Position numbers and translations under genes: made by a program. Below the pieces are notes generated by a model. That model did no database searches and was not told the origin of the DNA. It saw only the letters and a program-made list of their open reading frames with translations. From JANLSE01 sp038214135 (GTDB lineage: Bacteria; Chloroflexota; Chloroflexia; Chloroflexales; Roseiflexaceae), in contig JBBQSD010000014.1 of assembly GCA_038214135.1 (NCBI GenBank), positions 1 to 64,000 of the forward strand: a stretch of 64,000 nucleotides of DNA, written 5' to 3'. Positions 20,515-28,190 of this stretch are shown piece by piece; position 1 is the first letter of the stretch, and each line of letters starts with the position of its first letter.

Positions 20515-20998
20515 GGCACTATCGGAGATAACACCGATCTTGATGCCTGTGCCATCGAGAGCGTAGTCGCGCCGCACCAGATTAGCTCGGTGGGTCACAT
20601 CGCCCTCCGAGGTATTCAGGGCCGCATTGGTAGTAGCTTGCTGGAGTGGGCTAGTAGAGGCGCTATTGAGGGCGGAATTGATCTGAGCACGCACACGAGC
20701 CGCTCGCTCGGCGAAATCGGGCTGCAGGCGCGAGCGTAGGGCAGGGCTTACCGCCGCCCGTGGATCATCGGCTGTGGCAGGCGCAGCGGCAAGGCCAGCC
20801 GAAACCTGCGTATTGGTTGTTGTGTAGACCTCCTGCTTTGGCTGGATGAAAATGATCGCTGGATCGGAGGCGATCGTCTCAATCGTAGCAAGCGACACAT
20901 TTGCTTGGATACTGCGAAATCTTACATTCACATAGCCGATCTGTGCGCCCAAGGACTTGAGCTGATTCAGCGGTTGCTCACATAGGCAGTGATGTCCA
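20452..20998 (-). pseudogene. Remnant of a subtilisin-like (S8) secreted protease
   Basis: The minus strand encodes a typical inhibitor-like prodomain (PLNQLKSLGAQIGYVNVRFRSI, then SLATIETIASDPAIIFIQP) and the start of an S8 catalytic domain (EGDVTHRANLVRRDYALDGTG followed by IKIGVISDS, with the catalytic Asp region). The rest of the peptidase is missing: at about 20450 the sequence changes abruptly into the antisense of the BTAD regulator. At the 5' end VDITAYVS is in another frame from PLNQLKSLG, suggesting a frameshift near 20975-20990. It has no start codon and no His or Ser motifs. Confidence 0.75.
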
Positions 20999-21209
20999 CG
21001 ATGGATATATTTAGTATACCAGTTGTGTCTACTTCTGCCTACGACCAAATGCCTGACACACCACTTGCGGCGTATGCTAGACTCAACACAGCATTGGCTA
21101 TGCAAATAGGCTACTATCGTTGTTCTACCCCCTATATGCTAACAAATCGTATAACAATGCACTTATTGCATCTCGCAACTCATTTTTGGATATTCAGTAG
21201 AGGTAGCGC

Positions 21210-22106
21210 TTGACTAATGCCCATATCGTCCAGATCTGTCGCATTCTCGATGCCATCGCTGGCGATACAACACTGCATGATGAAGATCGTTATGTCGAAC
21301 GAACCGAAGCATTGGATCAATTAGAGTTCCCGATTCTCGCAACCCTGATCGAGCCTAGCACAATTCCTCATGCTGATGATCAACGTCGGGCGCTCACACA
21401 TCGGGCAATGATACTGCACGCCGAGTTGAGTGCAATCAACACACGCCTCTTTCAACACCTCTGCACAACCATCACATTACCAACAACCACGCCAGATCAG
21501 CGACTTCAACTGCTACGGCGCTACATTTCACCAAATTCTCCGCCATTCGATAGTGGAGAGTATGATGCACTCGATGTCCTGGTCAATGGTATCCTGCAAC
21601 TCGATCAGCATACCGAGCCGGAAGAGGCTGTGGGCGATCCCGAGATGATTCGCTATCAGCCAACACCAGCACGCGCGATCCTAGAACTGATTGAGCAGAT
21701 GCAGATCCGCCCAACCGATGTGTTCTATGATCTTGGATCGGGGCTTGGCCACGTTACAATTCTCGTAGCGCTGCTGACAGAAGCAAGCGCCGTTGGGATC
21801 GAGATCGATCAGGGGCTATGCGATGTAGCCCAACACTGCATTCGCCGTTTAGCATTACCCACTGCCACAATGGTATGCAGCGATGTGCGGGCTGCCGATC
21901 TTAGTGAGGGAACGATCTTTTACATGTATACGCCATTTACAGGAACAATCCTACAGGCGGTTCTGGAGCGATTACGGTTAATCGCCATGCAGCACCCGAT
22001 ACGATTATGCACCTATGGCCCGTATCTTGCAGAAGTTGCATTGCAGCCCTGGCTTACCCCGGTTTCGGCAGTAGGTGCCATTACTGTGTGTATGAGTACG
22101 CCGTAG
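21210..22106 (+). CDS. Class I SAM-dependent methyltransferase, DOT1-like motif
   Basis: This 298-residue protein has an unrecognised helical first half (1-140) and a Rossmann methyltransferase with DVFYDLGSGLGHVTILVALL (motif I at 174-182), AVGIEID (end of strand 2) and a later TMVCSDVRAADL. The DLGSGxGxV form resembles the DOT1/lysine-methyltransferase branch, but similarity is limited to the SAM site. The start is TTG 21210 with AGAGG about 7 nt upstream; no in-frame ATG is near. Its TAG stop lies inside the hairpin shared with the convergent P450 gene. Confidence 0.78.
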   Translation: MTNAHIVQICRILDAIAGDTTLHDEDRYVERTEALDQLEFPILATLIEPSTIPHADDQRRALTHRAMILHAELSAINTRLFQHLCTTITLPTTTPDQRLQLLRRYISPNSPPFDSGEYDALDVLVNGILQLDQHTEPEEAVGDPEMIRYQPTPARAILELIEQMQIRPTDVFYDLGSGLGHVTILVALLTEASAVGIEIDQGLCDVAQHCIRRLALPTATMVCSDVRAADLSEGTIFYMYTPFTGTILQAVLERLRLIAMQHPIRLCTYGPYLAEVALQPWLTPVSAVGAITVCMSTP

Positions 22107-22133
22107 AGACGCAACATCTTGCGTCTCTACGGC
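22100..22133. terminator. Hairpin overlapping both convergent stop codons
   Basis: GCCGTAGAGACGCAA (22100-22114), loop CATC, TTGCGTCTCTACGGC (22119-22133), a 15-bp perfect stem. The methyltransferase stop TAG (22104-22106) lies in the left arm. The P450 stop codon (22133-22135) begins at the last base of the right arm. Confidence 0.65.
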
Positions 22134-23350
22134 TACCTGGTTTCAAACCGAATCGGTAGCGTCGTCACCCCACGTACTGCCGCAGCCGGCTGCCACATGA
22201 GCGTCTCAGTCGCGAGTTCCATATTCGGCAGATGGCGCAGCAGCGTTTCGAGCGCGATCCGCCCTTGGCTGCGGGCCAGCGCCGAACCAAGGCAGAAGTG
22301 GATGCCAAGGCCATATGGCAGGCGGTGATTGAGGCGATCCAGATCGAAGCGTTCGGGATCAGGTGTGTAGGCGGGGTCGCGCAGGGCCGAACCAAACACA
22401 AGTGCCAGCTGATCACCAGCCCGAATAGCGCGGCCTCCATAGGAAACATCCTCAAGCGCATAGCGGAAGGTCATCTGCACCGAACTGTCATAGCGCAGCA
22501 GTTCATCGGCGGCACGCTCAATCAGGCCAGGCTCGGAACGCAGGCGGGCCAGCGCTTCGGGATGTTGGAGCAGTGTCAGAACAAAATTACCGATCATAAA
22601 TGTGACTGGATCATTGCCAGCGGTGAGTAGCAGGATGATCGTGCCAAGCACCTCATCTTCACTCAGTGCGCTACCATCCTGTTCCACCGATAACAGCGCA
22701 CTCAACAGATCATCGCGAGGTGTGCGCCGCCGCGCTGCAATCACGCCACGCAAATAGGCAACCATATTTGCCATTGCATCGGCCCCACGGCGGCGCACCT
22801 CGGGTGTCTGGCGCAGATCAATCGTCGCTGCTAAGGCCAATGCCCACGGCAAGAACAGTGCATGATCCTCGGTTGGCACACCCAGCACCTCAGCGATCAC
22901 CAGCACTGGCAATGGCCGTGACAATTCGTGAATAATGTCGATGCTACCGCGCTCCAGCGTTGCTGCCACCAGGGTATCGGCGATCCCAGCGATCCGTGGC
23001 TCGGCTTGCTCGGCCATGCGTGGTGTAAATGCCTTGTTCACCAACCCACGCAAGCGCGTATGCACCGGCGGGTCGCGCAGGATCATCCAATGTTGGGCAA
23101 TATCATTCAGAATCTGGTGCTCGTGGCTATCGGCGGTTGGGGTGGAAGGGCGCACACGCTCAACCTCACGGCCAAGGCGCTGGTCCTTGAGTGCGGCAAT
23201 CACATCGGTGTAGCGCAACACATACCAGATTCCTTCACGATCAGCAGCACCCGAAATGCCCCAATGCACGGGATCGGATTCACGCAATCGTTGGTAGAAC
23301 GGGTATGGCGATGCCAGCGCATCGGGGTGGTATGGGTCATAGCGATTCAT
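22133..23350 (-). CDS. Cytochrome P450
   Basis: This 405-residue soluble bacterial P450 has the heme-ligand loop LPYGLGIHFCLG (Cys353) and the K-helix ExxR in DELLRYDS. The I-helix reads LLTAGNDPVTF (A244-G-N-D-P-V). The usual Thr of AGx(D/E)T is Pro here, as in the AGHEPT-type variants I recall from actinobacteria. Electrons must come from ferredoxin partners that are not in the window. AGGAG lies 9 nt before ATG 23350. It is last in the long minus-strand catabolic cluster, separated by a repeat-rich gap of 157 bp, and may hydroxylate the imported substrate (inference). Confidence 0.92.
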   Translation of the reverse strand: MNRYDPYHPDALASPYPFYQRLRESDPVHWGISGAADREGIWYVLRYTDVIAALKDQRLGREVERVRPSTPTADSHEHQILNDIAQHWMILRDPPVHTRLRGLVNKAFTPRMAEQAEPRIAGIADTLVAATLERGSIDIIHELSRPLPVLVIAEVLGVPTEDHALFLPWALALAATIDLRQTPEVRRRGADAMANMVAYLRGVIAARRRTPRDDLLSALLSVEQDGSALSEDEVLGTIILLLTAGNDPVTFMIGNFVLTLLQHPEALARLRSEPGLIERAADELLRYDSSVQMTFRYALEDVSYGGRAIRAGDQLALVFGSALRDPAYTPDPERFDLDRLNHRLPYGLGIHFCLGSALARSQGRIALETLLRHLPNMELATETLMWQPAAAVRGVTTLPIRFETR

Positions 23351-23366
23351 GATGGAATCTCCTGAT

Positions 23367-23517
23367 CCGCAGGCTGAAGCCTGCGGCTAGTTGGCGAACC
23401 GAGCCGCGATGATGAACCTGATACTTCCCGGCCTTATCCGCGTAGCAGATCTCGGCTGCGGCTAGTTGGCGAACCGAGCCGCGATGATGAACTCTAGCCG
23501 CGGGCTTCAGCCCGCGG
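23367..23517. repeat. REP-like palindromes and a 37-bp direct repeat
   Basis: CCGCAGGCTGAAGCCTGCGG (23367-23386) and CCGCGGGCTTCAGCCCGCGG (23498-23517) flank a 37-bp sequence present twice without mismatch (23381-23417 and 23456-23492), with 38 bp between copies. The second palindrome provides the last codons and the TGA stop of the amidohydrolase. Confidence 0.75.
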
Positions 23518-25036
23518 CCCGATCCCACCCACGATAGAACCTTCTCACATACGGTCCAAGCGCGGCAGCATCCATCGCGGCGTGTGTGCGATCATCGCTT
23601 GCCTGTTGCATAAGCTCATCGCGCAGTGCAGCTGCCACAAGCTCCTCGTCCTGGGTTGTCGAACGGCCATCCAGCACCACCCAGCGCCCGCCCACCAACA
23701 CATGCCGGACATTGGCGCGGCTGACTGAGCGCAATAATAATTCTGGAATACGTTCTGCGGCTGTCGTCTGCGGTGATGGCGCATGCAGACCAAGTGTCCA
23801 ATCCAAAAGCCCGCTACCATGATCAAGCAGCACAATATCTGCCAGAAAGCCAGGTGCAATACGCCCAAGCGGCGCATCCGCCCCAAATGTGATTGCCGCG
23901 CTGCCAACCGTGCCGATATGCAGAAACTCACGGGCGGAAAGGCTGGCTGCGGCGGCTCCAGGGCGGTTGGCTAGTGTCCAGGCCAGCCGCAATTCGCGCA
24001 ACATATCCTGATCCTCATCGAGTGCGTGGCCATCCAACCCGATACCAAGCGCCACTCCGGCTGCATACAATTCGGGCAGTGGCGCCACACCACTGCGTAA
24101 TCGCAGATTGCTGCTTGGGTTGTGGGCGATGCCGACCCCACGCTCGGCCAGCAGCGCCATATCGTCGGGATCGCTCCAGACCATATGCGCCAGGGTTAGC
24201 CAGGGGCCAAGGGCACCGATTTCCTCAAGATGGCGCGGAAATGTCGTTCCCCAGCGCCGTTTGGCATAGGTGCGCTGGTATTGCGTTTCTAGCAGGTGCA
24301 TCTGTACGCGAGTGCCATGTGTTTTAGCGAAATCCACCGCAGCGCCGATCAACGCATCGCTGCACCACTGGCCGCCAGCAGGGCTAACCTGAATATGCAC
24401 GGTGTGTGCAACTGGATCGTGGAAGCGGTGCAGCAATTGGGTGCATAGCGCAAGATATTCATCGCGGTTGAGTGCTGGCGGCGTTAGGAAGCGCTGCGCC
24501 GCCGATAGCACATCGGGTGGCAGGCTGCCCAAAAAGGCATCACGGTCATCATACACAAGTGCATTCTGGTCAATCAGTGGCGGGTGAAATGCTACCCGGA
24601 TTCCAGCATCACGATAGCCACGGATGGTCGCCTCGGCCTCATCGCCCATGGCTCGCCAATCGCGTGGGTTGTGGCTATGCGCCACCGCACACACACCACT
24701 GCGCAGCAGCCGTAGCCCATCGTACAGCGCCGCAAGATACGGGCTGATCGTTGGCTGCGACCATAACCCAGGCAACCAGATCTCCAGCAGGTCGTCCGGG
24801 ATGCCAAGCGCTGTCGTGCCAAGCCCACGCCCGTGATCATGGCTATTGACCAGCGCCGGGATCATGATCAACTGTGGTTCGTAGCGCTCGGGTACATCCG
24901 GGAATGCAGCACGGATCTGAGCGCGCGGCCCAGTTGCAACAATCCTATCACCAGCAATGCACACAGCAACATCACTTGCAACGGGTGCATGCGCATCTGG
25001 GAGAGCTTGCCCAGCAGTAATGATCTGTTGGCTCAT
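23507..25036 (-). CDS. TRZ/ATZ-type metal-dependent amidohydrolase
   Basis: This 509-residue amidohydrolase-superfamily enzyme has N-S-H-D-H (HxH metal motif, about residue 67), HLLETQYQRTY, HMVWSD and GLDGHALDEDQDML near the end of the barrel, plus the flanking beta-sandwich that closes with ADIVLLDHGSG...VRHVLVGGRWVVLDG. Relatives deaminate or hydrolyse guanine, cytosine, triazines or hydantoin-like rings. ATG 25036 follows AAAGG. It lies downstream of the transporter and SDR genes and probably opens or deaminates a ring in that pathway. The last four residues and the stop are encoded by a palindromic repeat. Confidence 0.88.
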   Translation of the reverse strand: MSQQIITAGQALPDAHAPVASDVAVCIAGDRIVATGPRAQIRAAFPDVPERYEPQLIMIPALVNSHDHGRGLGTTALGIPDDLLEIWLPGLWSQPTISPYLAALYDGLRLLRSGVCAVAHSHNPRDWRAMGDEAEATIRGYRDAGIRVAFHPPLIDQNALVYDDRDAFLGSLPPDVLSAAQRFLTPPALNRDEYLALCTQLLHRFHDPVAHTVHIQVSPAGGQWCSDALIGAAVDFAKTHGTRVQMHLLETQYQRTYAKRRWGTTFPRHLEEIGALGPWLTLAHMVWSDPDDMALLAERGVGIAHNPSSNLRLRSGVAPLPELYAAGVALGIGLDGHALDEDQDMLRELRLAWTLANRPGAAAASLSAREFLHIGTVGSAAITFGADAPLGRIAPGFLADIVLLDHGSGLLDWTLGLHAPSPQTTAAERIPELLLRSVSRANVRHVLVGGRWVVLDGRSTTQDEELVAAALRDELMQQASDDRTHAAMDAAALGPYVRRFYRGWDRAAG

Positions 25037-25179
25037 TATGTAGCCTTTACGAACCGAGAACCAAGAACCAAGAACCAAGTATTCAGGAGTCAGAATGTTA
25101 AACCGAGCACCGAGTATTTAGGAGTCAGAACACATCAAGGTAGATGATGGAGTTAGCAACGATCCAGGCAGAAGCTGCT

Positions 25180-25274
25180 CTTTCAGCCAGGGTATTGATA
25201 GTGCTCGGGTGATGGCCCAAGCTAGCCTGAAACCCATCGGTGCTTTCAAGCCAGGGTATTGATAGTGCTCGGGT
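25180..25274. repeat. Two 32-bp repeats separated by 32 bp, CRISPR-like geometry
   Basis: On the minus strand a 32-bp unit (25274-25243) begins ACCCGAGCACTATCAATACC and ends GGCTTGAAAG. A 32-bp unrelated stretch follows (25242-25211), then a second copy with a 1-nt deletion near its end (25210-25180). A 25-bp core is identical. No cas genes or longer array are present, so this is either an orphan mini-array or relic, or a chance duplicated intergenic repeat. The rest of 25037-25353 holds heptamers and no gene. Confidence 0.4.
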
Positions 25275-25353
25275 AGCCATACGCGCCCACTGGTTCTGTG
25301 CAGGCCCACGGGATCTTTCGAAGTGCTTCTGACTTCTGACTTCTGACTCCTGG

Positions 25354-26112
25354 TTAATATAGCCCCGCCTGTTGCCCAGCATCGATCACATAGGCCTGGC
25401 CGGTGATCATCCTTGCGGAATCGGATGCAAGAAATAATGCGAGCGCTGCTACCTCATCGGCATGCACCATGCCAGGCAGCGGTTGGTAGCGTTCGAGGAA
25501 TGCATCGCGCAGCACTGGTGCAAAGCCATCGTTCAATGGCGTATCCACATAGCCAGGGCAGATCACATTGCAGCGAATGTTGTCGCGGGCATAATCCAGC
25601 GCAATCGCTCGCGTGAGGTTGACCACACCGGCCTTGGCGGCGGCATAGGCGGCCTTCTCGCGTGCAGCACGCAATCCAAAGGTTCCGGCAGTGTTGAGGA
25701 TCACGCCACCATCACGCTGCTGCAATTCGGGAATGGCGTATTTGGCACCCAGGAAGACACTGCGCAGATCGGCGGCGATACAGGCATCCCATGCTTCCTC
25801 GCTGATGTCGGTGATACGGCCAGATGGGCTGATGCCAGCATTATTGAACAACACATCCAGTCCACCAAAATGCTGAACTGCTGCTGCGATCATTGCACGC
25901 ACATCCTCGCCGCGGCTCACATCGCCAACGGCCACGATTGCTCGCCCACCTGCTGCCACGATTTCGCTTGCTACTGCCGCCAGCTTGGATTCGGTTCTGC
26001 CAGCCACCACCACCGCCGCGCCTGCTTGAGCAAATGCCAGACAGCTCGCCCGCCCAATCCCCGAGCCACCGCCCGTTATTAGCGCAACCTTGCCTTCTAG
26101 CGTGATTTGCAT
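25354..26112 (-). CDS. Short-chain dehydrogenase/reductase
   Basis: This 252-residue classical SDR has the nucleotide loop LITGGGSGIGRA, NNAG (FNNAGISPSG), the active-site YAAAK and the PG turn after ICPGY. The usual catalytic Ser segment reads ILNTAGTFG, so Ser is not at its normal place and activity may be altered. ATG 26112 follows AGAGGAG. It lies 19 bp after the permease gene in the same direction, so it is in the transporter operon and probably oxidises or reduces a hydroxyl or keto group of the imported compound. Confidence 0.9.
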   Translation of the reverse strand: MQITLEGKVALITGGGSGIGRASCLAFAQAGAAVVVAGRTESKLAAVASEIVAAGGRAIVAVGDVSRGEDVRAMIAAAVQHFGGLDVLFNNAGISPSGRITDISEEAWDACIAADLRSVFLGAKYAIPELQQRDGGVILNTAGTFGLRAAREKAAYAAAKAGVVNLTRAIALDYARDNIRCNVICPGYVDTPLNDGFAPVLRDAFLERYQPLPGMVHADEVAALALFLASDSARMITGQAYVIDAGQQAGLY

Positions 26113-26131
26113 GCCACTCCTCTTATCCACA

Positions 26132-27133
26132 TTACGCCCGACGCAGCCGTGGATCGACAACATGATAGAGCACATCGACAGCCAGATTGACCAGCACATA
26201 GCAGAGCGCCACAAATATCACGGCCCCCTGCACCACCGGGTAATCCCGCCGCTGAATGCTCTCCAACAGTAATCGGCCAACACCCGGCCATGCAAACACA
26301 ACTTCGGTGATCACCGCGCCGCCAAGTAAGGCACCAAACTGCAAGCCCTGCAGCGTCAGTACCGGCAGCAGCGCATTACGCAGGGCGTGGCGAACAACCA
26401 CAACCTGATCGCGCAGCCCCTTGGCGCGAGCGGTTCGGATATAATCGGCGCGCAGAACATCAAGCATGGCCGAGCGTGTGACCCGCGCAACAAAGCCAGC
26501 CGAGGTCAGCCCGATAGCTAATGCTGGCAGGGCCAAATGGCGCAGAAAGCTGCCGAGCGCCACCCAATTCCCCGTCAGCAGTGTGTCGATCAGCATAAAA
26601 CCAGTACGAACCTGGTAGTCCATACCGGCCTCGATCCGCCCACCAACCGGAGTCCAGCCAAGCCGCACCGAAAAAATGATGATCAGCACAATTGCCAGCC
26701 AGAACCAGGGCACCGAGAGCCCAGTAATCGCCAGCAAGCGTACGCTATAGTCGATCCAGCGATTACGCGCCACTGCCGAGATTACACCAGCACCAACACC
26801 AACAACGGTACTAATGATCATAGCTGCTAACGCTAACTCAATCGTTGGTGGCAGGCGATCCCCAAGCAGGCGGATCACTGGCACACCCGAACTGAGTGCT
26901 ACACCAAAATCGCCGCGTAGCAGCCCACCCAGGAAGACGAGATACTGCTGCCATAATGGCTGGTCCAAACCCCATTCAGCGCGCACCCGCTCGATCTGAT
27001 CGGAGGCAATCGCCCGTGCTGCAATCGCATCCAGCGGATTACCAGGTGCCAGCCGTAACACAACAAACGTCAGTGTCACAACCGCCCACAGCACCACCGG
27101 CAACCAGACAAGGCGTGTCAGCAGGTATTTCAT
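26132..27133 (-). CDS. ABC transporter permease, DppB/OppB family
   Basis: This 333-residue integral membrane protein has six predicted helices. It starts MKYLLTRLVWLPVVLWAVVTLTFVV and has the EAA-like loop DYIRTARAKGLRDQVVVVRHALRNALLP, plus LLGGAVITEVVFAWPGVGRL, both typical of DppB-type permeases. It forms a heterodimer with the DppC-type protein whose stop overlaps its start (ATGA). It should import peptides, opines or similar polar compounds. No ATPase gene is nearby, so the energising subunits must be encoded elsewhere. Confidence 0.92.
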   Translation of the reverse strand: MKYLLTRLVWLPVVLWAVVTLTFVVLRLAPGNPLDAIAARAIASDQIERVRAEWGLDQPLWQQYLVFLGGLLRGDFGVALSSGVPVIRLLGDRLPPTIELALAAMIISTVVGVGAGVISAVARNRWIDYSVRLLAITGLSVPWFWLAIVLIIIFSVRLGWTPVGGRIEAGMDYQVRTGFMLIDTLLTGNWVALGSFLRHLALPALAIGLTSAGFVARVTRSAMLDVLRADYIRTARAKGLRDQVVVVRHALRNALLPVLTLQGLQFGALLGGAVITEVVFAWPGVGRLLLESIQRRDYPVVQGAVIFVALCYVLVNLAVDVLYHVVDPRLRRA

Positions 27134-28041
27134 CGCGTGTTCCCCATTGGATCGAGCCGATCACGCAATCCATCGCCGAGCACATTCACCGCCATTACGG
27201 TCAGGGTTATCACCAACCCAGGGAAGAATGGCACATGTGGCGCGTCGAACACGAGCCGCTGGCTTTCGGCCACCATCAGTCCCCAATCGGGCGTTGGCGG
27301 AACCACGCCCAACCCAAGGAAGTTGAGCGCCGATGAGGTCGCAAAGGCAACCGCCAACATGCCGGTTGCCTGAACCAGCACCAGTGGCAGCATGTTTGGC
27401 AGCACATGGCTACGAATGATCACGAGATCCGGCAACCCCAGCGTCTTCGCTGCAATAACGTAATCCTGTTCGACGATTGATAGCACAATTGCGCGTGCGA
27501 GCCGTGCGAACACAGGCACCATGGCGACGGTAATCGCCAGTACGAGGTTGATTAAACCAGGCCCAAGCGCTGCGACAACCAGAATCGCCAGCAGAATCGC
27601 TGGAAAGCTCAGCACAATATCCATCAGGCGCATCAAAAGTTCGCCCAACCAGCCGCCACGATATGCCGCAAATACGCCCAGCCCTGTTCCAATCAAGAGT
27701 GCCAGGAGTGTGGCGAGGGAACTGCTGATCAGAATCGAGCGACCGCCATACAGAATGCGGGTGCGTATATCGCGCCCAAGCTCATCGGTGCCCATTGGGT
27801 AGGTCAGTGATGGCGGTTTGAGACGTTCGCGCACATTCACCTTCGTTGGACTATAGCTCGTCAGTATTGGCGCGAACACAGCGCCCAGTACCACCAGCGC
27901 CAGAAATGCCACGCCCACCAACGCCAGCCCGTTGCCGCGCCACACAGCGATAAACCGTGCGCCAGGCCCAGCCTGCGCCCGCTGCGGGATGGGTACAGAC
28001 ACGATCTGCGGATTTGGATTAGTTGTCAGATCTTCTGTCAT
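27130..28041 (-). CDS. ABC transporter permease, DppC/OppC family
   Basis: This 303-residue permease has the N-terminal helix before a periplasmic segment (SYSPTKVNVRERLKPPSLTYPMGTDELGRD), which marks the DppC family, and the EAA loop YVIAAKTLGLPDLVIIRSHVLPN. ATG 28041 has AGGA about 5 nt upstream; a longer in-frame extension to 28161 is rejected because it crosses two palindromes. It overlaps the DppB gene by 4 bp and follows the binding-protein gene after 150 bp. Confidence 0.92.
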   Translation of the reverse strand: MTEDLTTNPNPQIVSVPIPQRAQAGPGARFIAVWRGNGLALVGVAFLALVVLGAVFAPILTSYSPTKVNVRERLKPPSLTYPMGTDELGRDIRTRILYGGRSILISSSLATLLALLIGTGLGVFAAYRGGWLGELLMRLMDIVLSFPAILLAILVVAALGPGLINLVLAITVAMVPVFARLARAIVLSIVEQDYVIAAKTLGLPDLVIIRSHVLPNMLPLVLVQATGMLAVAFATSSALNFLGLGVVPPTPDWGLMVAESQRLVFDAPHVPFFPGLVITLTVMAVNVLGDGLRDRLDPMGNTR

Positions 28042-28083
28042 GCGCTTCCTGGAGATTGGGATCGATCTGGCGAATGGCTGTAG

Positions 28084-28150
28084 GGGCAATTCGCGAATTG
28101 CCCTCAATGATGGACAATCATCGGGGATAGCAGGCGGTTCGCGAACCGCC
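28084..28150. promoter_or_regulatory. Two perfect palindromes between binding-protein and permease genes
   Basis: GGGCAATTCGCGAATTGCCC (28084-28103) and GGCGGTTCGCGAACCGCC (28133-28150) share the TTCGCGAA core. In the transcript they could fold into hairpins that stabilise or terminate the upstream binding-protein mRNA, giving more binding protein than permease. Alternatively they are operators or mobile palindromes. Confidence 0.5.
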
Positions 28151-28190
28151 CCTACAACCATGGAAACATCGTAACGCTGAGGAGGGACAC

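Noticed and set aside
23381..23492. 37-bp repeat, 38-bp spacer, 37-bp repeat resembling a CRISPR unit
   Set aside because: The repeat starts inside a REP-like palindrome seen at other loci and lies among further palindromes. It is better explained as a local duplication of dispersed intergenic repeats.
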